Source: UBA2137 sp963740205 (lineage in GTDB: Bacteria > Pseudomonadota > Alphaproteobacteria > Micavibrionales > Micavibrionaceae). From it: DNA of 64,000 nucleotides. The stretch covers positions 511,178 through 575,177 of the forward strand of contig CAVUDD010000005.1 of assembly GCA_963740205.1 (NCBI GenBank), given 5' to 3'. The stretch's first letter is position 1; each line of letters begins with the position of its first letter. The position numbers were made by a program, and so were the translations under genes. Positions 17,427 through 26,075 of the stretch are shown one piece after another. The notes under the pieces are model-generated. The model was not told where the DNA came from. It saw nothing but the letters and a program-made list of their open reading frames with translations, and made no database searches.

Positions 17427-18844
17427 CCCTGTTTGTTTTTCTTTATTTTGCGGCGTTGGGGTGACGATGGAATGTTGAGCGCGTCACGATATTTGGCAAC
17501 AGTTCTGCGTGCAACATCAATGTTATTCTCTTTCAGAAGTGTCACAAGTGCATCATCCGATAAGATATTGTCGAGGGTCTCTGCATCTACAAGTGACTTA
17601 ATACGTGCTTTTACAGCCTCGGAAGATACATCATCACCACCGCCTGAAGAGGGAACTGATGACGTAAAGAAATATTTGAGCTCGAAAATACCGCGCGGGG
17701 TCCCAATATATTTATTGGTGGTTACACGCGAAACAGTACTCTCATGCATTTCGATTTTTTCGGCAATTTCCCGAAGGGTCAAAGGACGTAAAAATTCGAC
17801 GCCGTATAGGAAAAAACCATTTTGCTCTTCAACGATCTCGGCGGCTACCTTAAGGATAGTTTGTGCACGCTGATCAAGCGAACGTACAAGCCAGCTTGCT
17901 GCTTGCATCTGGTCGCGAAGGTAAGATTTATCTTCCTTACCAGCTTTGCTTAAAACCGTGGTGTAGTATTCCTGATTAACCAGAACGCGGGGCAATGTCT
18001 CAGAATTGAGGGCGACCTGCCAGCCACCACCAACTTCACGCGGTTGTTTTTTCATTAATATGTCAGGTATAACTGTTTGGGAAATAAAGTGGTCATACTC
18101 TCCCGCTGGCTTAGGTTGAAGGGTACGTATTTCAGCAGCCATTTTCTGAACATCTTCCTGAGAGACACCGCAAATATCGGCAAGTTTTTTTATGTCGTGC
18201 TCGGCAAGCATATTCAGATTATCCAGCAATATACCAAAGGCAGGCGTATATTTTCCACGCTCCTTAAGCTGTATAGCTAGGCACTCCGCTAAATCTTTTG
18301 CAAAAATACCTGTAGGCTCAAACTCCTTAAGTTCAGGTAATATCTCTTTCAGGCGCTCAGGCTTACAACCAATTTTCTCTGCAAGTTCCTCTGTGTCTTG
18401 CCTTAAATAGCCAGCTTCGTCTATGTAATCTAGTAAGAGAGTGGCCACCATACGATCGCGCTGATCTGAAAAACTGGTTTGGATTTGTTCGATAAGAATT
18501 TCACGCAAGGATTTTTCGTTTGATACCGTGTTTTCAAAGCTATCCGATGAATCGGCGAATGATGTACTACCACCTTTTCCAGACGCGGCCGCCATATAGG
18601 AACCTTCGTCAAAATCCTCAAGTGAATCCCTAGCCTCATCCGCAGAAGGTGTATCATTATCCTCTGGCTGGCTTTCATCTTTTTCCAACAAAGGATTATC
18701 GGCAACCATTTCCTCTAAAAACTCGGTGAGTTCGGTGTTATTGAGTTGCAACAATTTAACAGCTTGTTGCATTTGCTGGTTCATTACCAGATTTTGGGAA
18801 AGAGACTGTTTAAGGTCTAAGTAGGGGCCTTTAGGTTTGTTCAT
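17423..18844 (-). CDS. rpoN: RNA polymerase sigma-54 factor
   Basis: A 473-residue sigma factor for -24/-12 promoters, which need an enhancer-binding ATPase. Region I is glutamine-rich (SQNLVMNQQMQQAVKLLQL, residues 15-33) and is followed by an acidic region II. The core-binding and DNA-binding regions come next, with HESTVSRVTTNKYIGTPRG in the helix-turn-helix. The RpoN box ARRTVAKYRDALNIPSS lies near the end. It is 29 bp downstream of lptB, the standard alphaproteobacterial arrangement. Confidence 0.96.
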   Translation of the reverse strand: MNKPKGPYLDLKQSLSQNLVMNQQMQQAVKLLQLNNTELTEFLEEMVADNPLLEKDESQPEDNDTPSADEARDSLEDFDEGSYMAAASGKGGSTSFADSSDSFENTVSNEKSLREILIEQIQTSFSDQRDRMVATLLLDYIDEAGYLRQDTEELAEKIGCKPERLKEILPELKEFEPTGIFAKDLAECLAIQLKERGKYTPAFGILLDNLNMLAEHDIKKLADICGVSQEDVQKMAAEIRTLQPKPAGEYDHFISQTVIPDILMKKQPREVGGGWQVALNSETLPRVLVNQEYYTTVLSKAGKEDKSYLRDQMQAASWLVRSLDQRAQTILKVAAEIVEEQNGFFLYGVEFLRPLTLREIAEKIEMHESTVSRVTTNKYIGTPRGIFELKYFFTSSVPSSGGGDDVSSEAVKARIKSLVDAETLDNILSDDALVTLLKENNIDVARRTVAKYRDALNIPSSPQRRKIKKNKQG

Positions 18845-18873
18845 ATCTTTAATTTAACACGTAAAGAGATGAT

Positions 18874-19629
18874 TTACAGCGAGAATCCTTCACCGAGATA
18901 GACACGTCGTACATCTTCATTATCAACGATGTCTTTGGGTGTACCCTCCATAAGCTGTACACCGTCATGTAAGATATAGGCGCGATCAACGATGTCCAAA
19001 GTATCACGCACGTTGTGGTCTGTTATCAAAACACCAATACCACGGTTTTTGAGCTGTGCGATTAATTCACGAATGTCATTCACAGCAATTGGGTCAATCC
19101 CTGCCAAGGGTTCATCGAGAAGTATAAAGCGCGGGCGAGCGGCAAGTGCGCGGGCAATTTCACATCGACGACGCTCACCACCAGATAAGGCAACAGCAGG
19201 TGTTTTGCGAAGGTGAGCAATGGAAAACTCAGAAAGAAGTTCTTCGAGTAACGCCTCTGAGCGAGGGGCAGGCATGTCTTGCCCTTGTAGGACGAGACGA
19301 ATATTATCCTCAACGTTCAAACCTCTGAAAATGGAGGCTTCCTGTGGGAGATAACCAATGCCAAGGCGTGCGCGTTGATACATCGGGAGGTTGGTAATAT
19401 CCATACCATCAAGCTTTATTGCCCCACTATCCGCCTTGATAAGACCCGTAACAATATAAAAGCAAGTCGTTTTACCCGCACCGTTTGGACCTAGCAAAGC
19501 TACAGCTTCTCGTGGTTTGACGTGAAAAGACATGTCTCGTAAGACAGGTTTTTTCTTATAGCTTTTCGAAAGGTGTTCGACAACAAGCCCGTCCTGAACG
19601 CTTTGTAGATGTTTTTTTTGTGTGGTCAA
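18874..19629 (-). CDS. lptB: LPS export ABC transporter ATP-binding protein
   Basis: A 251-residue cytoplasmic ATPase of the LptB2FG complex that extracts lipopolysaccharide from the inner membrane. Walker A GPNGAGKTT is at 48-56, the Q-loop in YLPQEASIFRGL, the signature LSGGERRRCEIARALA, Walker B FILLDEPLAGIDP and the switch His in ITDHNV. The sequence matches LptB more closely than the related branched-chain amino-acid transporter ATPases. lptA and lptC, usually upstream, are not here; rplI lies there instead. Confidence 0.94.
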   Translation of the reverse strand: MTTQKKHLQSVQDGLVVEHLSKSYKKKPVLRDMSFHVKPREAVALLGPNGAGKTTCFYIVTGLIKADSGAIKLDGMDITNLPMYQRARLGIGYLPQEASIFRGLNVEDNIRLVLQGQDMPAPRSEALLEELLSEFSIAHLRKTPAVALSGGERRRCEIARALAARPRFILLDEPLAGIDPIAVNDIRELIAQLKNRGIGVLITDHNVRDTLDIVDRAYILHDGVQLMEGTPKDIVDNEDVRRVYLGEGFSL

Positions 19630-19694
19630 AGCAGGGCTTTCTTAGGTTTTATTACAGAATCAGAATAAACACATTTTATGAAAAAAGGTCAATA

Positions 19695-19723
19695 AAAAAG
19701 GCTGGAGAACATCCAGCCTTTTT
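19695..19723 (-). terminator. intrinsic terminator of the rpsF-rpsR-rplI operon
   Basis: AAAAAGGCTGGA and TCCAGCCTTTTT form a 12-bp stem with a 5-nt loop, 27 bp past the rplI stop on the minus strand and ending in a T-run. It isolates lptB-rpoN from the ribosomal operon. Confidence 0.85.
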
Positions 19724-19749
19724 AGGTATTCGGTAAAGCAGCTTTGAAA

Positions 19750-20529
19750 TTAAGCTTCGTCTTCTGTTTTTTCTTCTGAAGTTTCAGCATCATCAGAGCC
19801 TTCAGCCTCTTCAGCTTTCTGTGCATCGGCTTTTGCCTTTGCTTCAGCATCTTTTTTGGCTTTGGCTTCTTCTTTTTGACGCTCTTTCTCGGCTTCTTCA
19901 GCTTCGGCTTGTGCTTTCTCTGCATCGGCCTTAAGAGCTGTATCGTCAAGAAGTTCTTGCTTCATATCGTCAGTGCGTTCTTCAACTTTTTCTTTTTGCT
20001 CTGATCTTGTGTCTTTTGCATCTTCTTCATCAGCACCAGCAATAAGCGCACGACCGGTTTTTTGCTGAATTTCAGCTTCTTCTTTCGAGCGAGCAATATT
20101 GATTGTGATTGAAACTTTGACCTCAGGGTGCAAAGTCACAGGTACATCAAACAGACCAATTAGTTTATAGTTCTGAAGCATTGTCACCTGATTACGCTCA
20201 ATTGAAAAACCTTTTTCGTTGATTGCATCGGCGATATCGCGGGCGGATACTGAACCATATAGCTGGCCTCTTTCTGAGGCTTGACGAATAAGAGAGACTT
20301 TCGTGCCGTCCAGTTTTTTGGCAACGGCTTCTGCGTCTTTCTTTTTGTTGGCGCTATCGGCTTCGATATCTTTTTTCTGTGCTTCGAAATAAGCAATATT
20401 GTCTTTTGTCGCACGCAAGGCTTTACCTTGAGGCAACAGGAAATTGCGAGCAAATCCAGGTTTTACAGTGACAACGTCACCCATATCGCCGAGATTATCT
20501 ACGCGTTCCAAAAGAATAATTTGTGACAT
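19750..20529 (-). CDS. rplI: 50S ribosomal protein L9 with a long charged C-terminal tail
   Basis: A 259-residue protein. The frame is open for 57 codons upstream, but MSQIILLERVDNLGDMG (ATG 20529) is the universal L9 start. Residues 1-150 are ordinary L9: the rRNA-binding N-domain with PGFARNFLLPQGKA, the connecting helix, and the C-domain with GRALIAG. Residues about 155-259 are an extra low-complexity segment of Ala, Glu, Lys and Asp, predicted helical or coiled. L9 is normally about 150 residues. It is the third gene of the rpsF-rpsR-rplI operon, 31 bp after rpsR. Confidence 0.95.
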   Translation of the reverse strand: MSQIILLERVDNLGDMGDVVTVKPGFARNFLLPQGKALRATKDNIAYFEAQKKDIEADSANKKKDAEAVAKKLDGTKVSLIRQASERGQLYGSVSARDIADAINEKGFSIERNQVTMLQNYKLIGLFDVPVTLHPEVKVSITINIARSKEEAEIQQKTGRALIAGADEEDAKDTRSEQKEKVEERTDDMKQELLDDTALKADAEKAQAEAEEAEKERQKEEAKAKKDAEAKAKADAQKAEEAEGSDDAETSEEKTEDEA

Positions 20530-20560
20530 GATTTTGTCCTTTTCTTTCTCTACAGCGCGA

Positions 20561-20827
20561 TTAGCGTCTGCGTGAATTATCTGTTTCGAGTTGAACGTAA
20601 GGCATAAGAGCCATAAAGCGTGCGCGTTTGATAGCATTTGCCAATTCACGTTGTTTCTTTTGTGAAACGTTGGTGATACGGCTAGGCATGATTTTTCCAC
20701 GCTCGGAAATGTAACGCTCTAACAATTTAACATCTTTCCAGTCGATGTTTGGTGCATTCTCGCCAGTAAATGGGCAGGATTTGCTACGCTTGAAAAATGT
20801 TTTCTTTTGATCTCTATCGTCAGCCAT
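20561..20827 (-). CDS. rpsR: 30S ribosomal protein S18
   Basis: An 88-residue protein that pairs with S6 on the 30S platform. Family segments are CPFTGENAPNIDWKDVKLLERY and the core GKIMPSRITNVSQKKQRELA followed by NAIKRARFMALMPY. One base (20827) is shared with the rpsF stop, so translation is coupled. The N-terminus is short and basic. Confidence 0.97.
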   Translation of the reverse strand: MADDRDQKKTFFKRSKSCPFTGENAPNIDWKDVKLLERYISERGKIMPSRITNVSQKKQRELANAIKRARFMALMPYVQLETDNSRRR

Positions 20828-21180
20828 TATGCAGCCTCCCTCTTATCGTAAGAAGAGTCGTTGCCACGAAGAACGGCGGACTCATCGGTTGTAGGTTGAT
20901 CAAGCTTGATAGTCATAAAGCGCATGACATCTTCTTCGATACGCATTAGGCGCTCGGCTTCAAGCAATGTTGGACCATCTGTTTCTGATTCAATCAGAAC
21001 ATAGTGACCTTTTTTGTTTTTGTTGATTTTGTAGGCAAGAGAACGAAGACCCCAATTTTCAGTCTTCAAGATTTTGCCTTTATTAGCAGTCAATAAGTCG
21101 CTGAACTTTTTAGTCAGTTCTTCGACTTGCTTAGTGCTCAAGTCGGGGCGTGCAATATACACGGTTTCATAAATTGCCAT
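20827..21180 (-). CDS. rpsF: 30S ribosomal protein S6
   Basis: A 117-residue protein starting AIYETVYIARPDLSTKQVEEL, the usual S6 opening, with GLRSLAYKINKNKKGHYVLI in the centre and MRFMTIKL near the C-terminal part. AGGAG lies 7 bases before the ATG. It is the first gene of the operon, and a candidate autoregulatory hairpin precedes it (21195-21221). Confidence 0.97.
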   Translation of the reverse strand: MAIYETVYIARPDLSTKQVEELTKKFSDLLTANKGKILKTENWGLRSLAYKINKNKKGHYVLIESETDGPTLLEAERLMRIEEDVMRFMTIKLDQPTTDESAVLRGNDSSYDKREAA

Positions 21181-21194
21181 CGATATCTCCTCAT

Positions 21195-21221
21195 GGGTTA
21201 ACGGCTTTTTCCTAAAAGCCC
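21195..21221 (-). promoter_or_regulatory. rpsF leader hairpin, candidate S6:S18 binding site
   Basis: On the minus strand, just before the rpsF ribosome site, GGGCTTTT can pair with AAAAG plus CCC, leaving a bulge that begins CCG. A hairpin with a CCG-containing bulge is the known S6:S18 autoregulatory motif in rpsF leaders. The same bases can instead form a simple 7-bp stem (GGCTTTT with AAAAGCC, tetraloop AGGA). The assignment rests on position and the CCG and is tentative. Confidence 0.4.
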
Positions 21222-21384
21222 AAAGCCTGCAAACCAGTCACAGGCGAGGGGTGTATGCGCTGTTATAAGGATTTTGTCTTAACTATCAAGGAAAAAATGC
21301 ATGCGATTTTACAAAAAACTTGACGTAACGATGAATTTGTTTACATAGGAATGTATCAAAAAGAATTAAGAGAGGATAAATACT

Positions 21385-21792
21385 ATGCGTACATCAATCG
21401 TTTTGGCAAGTGCATTAGCATTAGCAGCCTGTAATTCAGCTCCTGAAGAAGTTGCTGCTCCAGTCGAGGATACAAGAACACCTGAAGAAAGAGTTCAAAC
21501 TATTTTAGATTCTTCAATTTACAGAGGAATGTGCGGCGGACAAAAAAATCAGGCTGAGCGTAATACGGAAGATGATAGAGGTGAATATTCACCTCGTGCT
21601 GGAATGAGTGAGCGTGACGCTTATTTTGCTAGAAGAGCATTTAATGAAGAAACTGAAAACCTTGTCACTGCTGCAGGTGAAACAGCGTACGACTCGTGCA
21701 TGGCAGATAAGGTCGCTGATGCTGGTTTGACAGAAACTTACGAAGCTATGAAAGCCGCAGAAACTGCTCCAGAAGCCCCTGCAGCTAACTAA
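21385..21792 (+). CDS. putative lipoprotein of unknown function
   Basis: A 135-residue protein. The short signal peptide MRTSIVLASALALAAC ends in a lipobox-like LAAC (Cys16). The mature part has two further cysteines (MCGG and YDSCMADK) and an Ala/Glu/Pro-rich C-terminus. AGAGAGG precedes the ATG. A weak promoter-like TTGACG at 21320 fits the position, but no good -10 accompanies it. The gene is monocistronic and closed by a strong shared terminator. I do not recognise the family. Confidence 0.65.
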   Translation: MRTSIVLASALALAACNSAPEEVAAPVEDTRTPEERVQTILDSSIYRGMCGGQKNQAERNTEDDRGEYSPRAGMSERDAYFARRAFNEETENLVTAAGETAYDSCMADKVADAGLTETYEAMKAAETAPEAPAAN

Positions 21793-21816
21793 TATAATCA
21801 TATAAAATATTATAAG

Positions 21817-21844
21817 AAAAAACCCGCTTTTGAGCGGGTTTTTT
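21817..21844 (+). terminator. bidirectional intrinsic terminator
   Basis: AAAAAACCCGCT and AGCGGGTTTTTT form a 12-bp stem with loop TTTG. It ends the lipoprotein gene on the plus strand and overlaps the last bases of the convergent 97-residue ORF on the minus strand, so it can serve both. Confidence 0.85.
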
Positions 21845-22136
21845 ATTGGTTCGTTGTAGTTATTGGGTCAATTGACTCTTTAACTAGCTCAGAACCTTCG
21901 CTCTCAATTTCAACGATTTCTATATTTTCTTTAATCTCAATATCTTCTTCTATTGCGACAGGCGTAGATTGAGGAAGATCATAGGTTTTTGATGGCGTAT
22001 TGCCAATCGTCATGACTTGTAGATCTTTCATCATAAGTTCTTCTACGTCCGCCTTGGCTTCAATATTAATATGCAAGCCAAATGCCAGAAGAAATGAGAA
22101 AAGTGCAATATATGGGTGTCTTAAAATTGTTTCCAT
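21843..22136 (-). CDS. small exported or membrane-anchored protein, unknown
   Basis: A 97-residue ORF. The ATG at 22136 has GGAG about ten bases upstream; a TTG three codons earlier is too close to that site. Residues about 8-28 are hydrophobic (YIALFSFLLAFGLHINIEAKA), either a signal peptide or an anchor. The rest is acidic with many Ile-Glu repeats (EEDIEIKENIEIVEIE). The space between radA and the terminator holds no other gene, which supports its being real. No family recognised. Confidence 0.5.
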   Translation of the reverse strand: METILRHPYIALFSFLLAFGLHINIEAKADVEELMMKDLQVMTIGNTPSKTYDLPQSTPVAIEEDIEIKENIEIVEIESEGSELVKESIDPITTTNQ

Positions 22137-22172
22137 GTTGAACAAACTCCAAAACTCCCAAAAAGTTCATTT

Positions 22173-23579
22173 TTACCCATTCATACTTATTACGCCACCG
22201 CGCCGCTCCATTTGGAGGCGTTGTACAAGTTGATCAATATGGGTCAGTGGTGTACCCGTTTGACCTTTATTGATAGAGCGTTTTGTATGTGTGGCTTTGG
22301 GACATAATGCCTCTTTAAAACCTAACTTTGAGGCCTCTTTATAGCGTAAATCCATTTGAAGGACTGGCCTAATTTCGCCAGCCAAACCAACCTCGCCATA
22401 AAAAACGGTATCTTCGGGAATGACCGCGTTGGTAAGTGCTGAAATGAGGGCTGCAGCAACGGCCAAGTCCGCTCCTGGTTCACGAATACTTAGCCCGCCA
22501 GCAATATTGAGATATACGTCATTATCACCAAATTGAAGCCCGCAACGCGCCTCAAGAACGGCTAGTATCATGGATAAACGCCCACTATCCCAGCCTACAA
22601 CTGCACGCCGCGGTGTAGCAAAAGTAGTAGGTGCGACAAGAGCTTGCACCTCAACCAGAACAGGTCTGGTACCTTCAATGGCGGCAAGTACAGCGCTGCC
22701 CGATACATTTTCCTGTCGTTGAGATAAGAAAATCTCGGAAGGATTAGTAACTTCCTGCAGACCACTTTCCAGCATTTCAAAAACACCAATTTCATCTGTT
22801 GGGCCAAAACGGTTTTTAACAGCACGCAATATACGGAAGGGATGTCCGCGCTCGCCCTCAAAATACAAAACTGTATCAACCATGTGCTCTAATACACGTG
22901 GCCCTGCCAATTGTCCCTCTTTGGTGACGTGCCCTACAAGTACAACGCAGATGCCTTTGCGTTTTCCTACGCGGATAAGTTCTTGGGCAGCAGTTCTGAC
23001 CTGCGTGACCGTTCCGGGGGCGCTTTCAATTGTATCGACATACATTGTCTGAATGGAATCAATAACGACAAGATCAATATTATCCCGTTCAATGGTCGCT
23101 AGAATATCGGATACATTCCCTGCGGAAGCCAATTTCACAGGGGCATCTGATAAGCCCAATCTGTCGGCGCGTAAGCTTATCTGGTCAATGGCTTCTTCGC
23201 CTGAAATATAGGCACAATTGACACCTTTATTGGCAAGTGCGCAAACAGCTTGGAGTAAAATCGTTGATTTCCCTATACCGGGGTCGCCACCAATGAGAAG
23301 TGCCATACCCTGAACAAGTCCACCTCCTGTAACACGGTCAAGTTCGGCAATACCTGTTGTCATGCGTTCGGTTTTCTTTTGATCTGTTCCCTTTAATGTT
23401 GAGAAAGAAACGGCCTTACCGTTGGCGCGGGACGAGGCACTTACACCCTTGGGAGGTCCAGCCTCAATAATTTCTTCGTGAATACAATTCCATTCGTTAC
23501 AGGCCTCGCATTTACCAGCCCATTTGTTGGTAACGTTCCCGCAAGATTGACAGACATAAGTGGTTTTTGATTTTGCCAT
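22173..23579 (-). CDS. radA: DNA repair protein RadA
   Basis: A 468-residue RecA-like helicase acting in recombination branch migration. The N-terminal zinc ribbon has CQSCG and CEAC (residues 10-30). Walker A GGDPGIGKST is near 97, the RadA-specific KNRFGPTDEIGVFEM near 258, and a Lon-protease-like C-terminal domain includes DLAVAAALISA and FYGEVGLAGEIRPV. Length is normal. It is followed by the small acidic ORF and preceded by the heparinase-like gene. Confidence 0.96.
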   Translation of the reverse strand: MAKSKTTYVCQSCGNVTNKWAGKCEACNEWNCIHEEIIEAGPPKGVSASSRANGKAVSFSTLKGTDQKKTERMTTGIAELDRVTGGGLVQGMALLIGGDPGIGKSTILLQAVCALANKGVNCAYISGEEAIDQISLRADRLGLSDAPVKLASAGNVSDILATIERDNIDLVVIDSIQTMYVDTIESAPGTVTQVRTAAQELIRVGKRKGICVVLVGHVTKEGQLAGPRVLEHMVDTVLYFEGERGHPFRILRAVKNRFGPTDEIGVFEMLESGLQEVTNPSEIFLSQRQENVSGSAVLAAIEGTRPVLVEVQALVAPTTFATPRRAVVGWDSGRLSMILAVLEARCGLQFGDNDVYLNIAGGLSIREPGADLAVAAALISALTNAVIPEDTVFYGEVGLAGEIRPVLQMDLRYKEASKLGFKEALCPKATHTKRSINKGQTGTPLTHIDQLVQRLQMERRGGVISMNG

Positions 23580-23637
23580 GGTTCAAATTAGCATGAGAAC
23601 ATAATAAGAACAAATAGAAAAGTTATCTTGTGGTAAA

Positions 23638-25311
23638 TTAACTGCCTTCGCGTTGAAACGCCCACTCGACTTGTGTGACTTCGCCTTCAACTTGACCTTC
23701 GACAACAATCTGCTGGGTTTTTACAGGCGTTGTGCCTTCACCAAGATAAATACTCTCTTCTAATTTCAAATTTCCACCTGATTGTAAAAATCTCCAGCCT
23801 GTTCCACTTGGCAATCTTAAAAGGACTTCTTGTCCATCTTTAACAAGAGAAACCTTCACGCGTGGGTGCAAGTGAAAACGAATGGCGTATTGATGAAGTG
23901 TCTCGGGGGCAATGTCACAGGTCAATAAATCTTCACCGCGCAAATCTTGACCTCTGTCGGTCAAATATAAACGTCGTGCATGATTAATGCCGTTAAGAGG
24001 GAAATATCCATTATGATCGGCCTCAATCAAAGTATGCCCATGCCCGTCCACACGATTTACATTTACCTTACGGGGCTTACGTCCAATATGACTATCTTTT
24101 CTTATCTCTGCGGCATTACGGTGATCAATGGTGACTGTGCTGTGTGCTGATGTACCTCGTAGTGCGTCTTGCCATTCAGGACTAAACGGGTGCGACCCGC
24201 AATTCACAATCATGCGTTCTTTGCCGTAGGTCATTTCAAAGGCTAGCGGCGCGGCGCAAATATCTTTGTCGTATGGCCAATCGGGAATTGCGCCAGCATC
24301 AAATAAAACAGTTGTGCGCCCTTGTGTGACGCGCTCAAATTTTGTGTCAGGTAGACTGCGCAAAGCTTTACGTCTTATACCTGTTTGATGGGTAATTAAA
24401 TCAAGCATGGCGGCGTCATATTCCTGAGAGCCATGGAACAAGGCCAGTTTTTTGTCTGTATAGCGAAAGACCTGAAGGGCGTCACCCATGCGGTCAATCG
24501 TGCTTTGCAATATTTCGGGTGAGGGCTTATGTGCCTCATTGTAAAAGCGTTTTAAATCAAGGCAGAGCTTAAGCGTTCTTGCCAATTTTTGAGGAGAGCG
24601 TGATATATGACCGCCATCTGGCAAAATCTGGTGTTTCAGATTTTTGGCTAAGGCCTTTTCTCCCGCCTCAAGCCAATCTTTCTTATCGCTTAAAGAGAGT
24701 GCGGCAACAATTAATCCACTTGCCGCCTCTAACGTATCTTTATTTTGGCGCGCACTGGGAAGAGTGCGATAGAGGTAATCCGCATGCTTACATACCAAAT
24801 CACCAATAAGTGCCTGATAGGATTCATGGGCGCTACTGCCGTGAAAATCATAAAGAAGAACAATTGAATTCAAACGTTGCCCAACGCAGTGCGTACTCCA
24901 AACAGGTTTAATCTGTTTCTGTCCATGTTTCTCAATCCAGCTAGCAATAAGATAGCGTGCTGTTTGTCTGGGTTGGTCACCGCCACAAGCACGCAAATCT
25001 GCAAGCCATGAGAAACAATGTCTGCCGGGTGCATCAACAGGCGCCCAAAAGGCATTAATTGCTGATTGAAATCCGTTAGGGTATTGGTTTAATCCACTTA
25101 CAAGCCATGCGCCTGTTTCAGATGATCCAGGCCAAGGATATCCAGCCCAGACCTGTAGTGTCTGGAATTCTTGAGATGTGTTAGGGGATAGGTATTTTTT
25201 GAGATTGAGGCTTGGAAGATGGGCGCTGCGTGTCCAACGTGAAAACTTTACAAAACCCTCATTGATAGGGTGTAGAAATTTCTCGACTATAGGGAGGTTG
25301 AGCGGGGACAT
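23638..25311 (-). CDS. heparinase II/III-like protein
   Basis: A 557-residue protein with an alpha-helical toroid N-terminal half (to about residue 310) and a C-terminal beta-sandwich (about 320-550), the heparinase II/III fold. Motifs include the FDAGAIPD and FEMTYGKERMIVNCGSHPFS stretch and HSTVTIDHRN. In alphaproteobacteria a gene of this kind commonly sits between rpe or rsmB and purH, where its substrate is unproven. There is no clear signal peptide. It is 6 bp after rpe, so the two are probably co-transcribed. Confidence 0.85.
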   Translation of the reverse strand: MSPLNLPIVEKFLHPINEGFVKFSRWTRSAHLPSLNLKKYLSPNTSQEFQTLQVWAGYPWPGSSETGAWLVSGLNQYPNGFQSAINAFWAPVDAPGRHCFSWLADLRACGGDQPRQTARYLIASWIEKHGQKQIKPVWSTHCVGQRLNSIVLLYDFHGSSAHESYQALIGDLVCKHADYLYRTLPSARQNKDTLEAASGLIVAALSLSDKKDWLEAGEKALAKNLKHQILPDGGHISRSPQKLARTLKLCLDLKRFYNEAHKPSPEILQSTIDRMGDALQVFRYTDKKLALFHGSQEYDAAMLDLITHQTGIRRKALRSLPDTKFERVTQGRTTVLFDAGAIPDWPYDKDICAAPLAFEMTYGKERMIVNCGSHPFSPEWQDALRGTSAHSTVTIDHRNAAEIRKDSHIGRKPRKVNVNRVDGHGHTLIEADHNGYFPLNGINHARRLYLTDRGQDLRGEDLLTCDIAPETLHQYAIRFHLHPRVKVSLVKDGQEVLLRLPSGTGWRFLQSGGNLKLEESIYLGEGTTPVKTQQIVVEGQVEGEVTQVEWAFQREGS

Positions 25312-25317
25312 CTTTTA

Positions 25318-25968
25318 TTAACCTCTTAACGCCTTTATATTTTCGGCATATGCATCGGGCCCACCTTTAAATGTTGCACTTCCTGCAACAAGGACATTGG
25401 CACCAGCTGCGCGTACAAGCTTTGATGTTTCAGGGTTAATACCGCCATCAACTTCAAGATCAATATCGCGACCTGTTGCTGTAATCATCTCGCGGACTTT
25501 GGCAATTTTATCGAGCAGGGGAATGAATTTCTGTCCACCAAAGCCTGGATTTACGGTCATCACAAGAACCATATCAATTAAATCCATACAGTTTTCGAGC
25601 ACGGAAACGGGTGTGTGCGGATTAAGTGAGACCCCAGCCTTTTTTCCAAGACCACGAATGGTTTGCAATGATTTATGTAGGTGAGGACCTGCCTCTGGGT
25701 GAATGGTGATGATATCTGCACCAGCCTTTGCAAAATTCTCAAGATAAGGGTCAGCAGGAGCAATCATTAAATGACAATCAAATATCTTTTTTGAATGTGG
25801 GCGTAAGGCTTTGACGACATCGGGACCAATTGTAATATTGGGTACAAAATGGCCATCCATGACATCAATATGAATGTAATCTGCCCCAGCCTCATCAACA
25901 GCTCGGACTTCTTTACCTAAATCGGCAAAATCGGCTGATAATATTGATGGTGCAATACGAATTGTCAT
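25318..25968 (-). CDS. rpe: ribulose-phosphate 3-epimerase
   Basis: A 216-residue TIM-barrel enzyme of the pentose phosphate pathway interconverting ribulose-5-phosphate and xylulose-5-phosphate. The motifs are APSILSADFADLG at the start, HIDVMDGHFVPNITIG near 35, FDCHLMI near 65, VMTVNPGFGGQKFI near 135 and LEVDGGINPET near 173. All metal- and phosphate-binding segments are present. Confidence 0.96.
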   Translation of the reverse strand: MTIRIAPSILSADFADLGKEVRAVDEAGADYIHIDVMDGHFVPNITIGPDVVKALRPHSKKIFDCHLMIAPADPYLENFAKAGADIITIHPEAGPHLHKSLQTIRGLGKKAGVSLNPHTPVSVLENCMDLIDMVLVMTVNPGFGGQKFIPLLDKIAKVREMITATGRDIDLEVDGGINPETSKLVRAAGANVLVAGSATFKGGPDAYAENIKALRG

Positions 25969-26075
25969 TGGATGAGTCTCTTAGAATTTGAACGTGAGAG
26001 TGACACTAGGTGCATCACAAGTGAAGTCCTTTATTTATAACAGATTAAAGGACGCGCCGTCAAAAGATGAATTAA

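Noticed and set aside
21320..21345. TTGACG as the promoter of the 135-residue lipoprotein gene
   Set aside because: No hexamer 16-18 bp downstream matches the -10 consensus at more than three positions.
26025..26052. Hairpin GTCCTTTA/TAAAGGAC after the beta-barrel gene as a terminator
   Set aside because: An 8-bp stem with a 12-nt loop and no T-run on the minus strand; too weak to report as a terminator.
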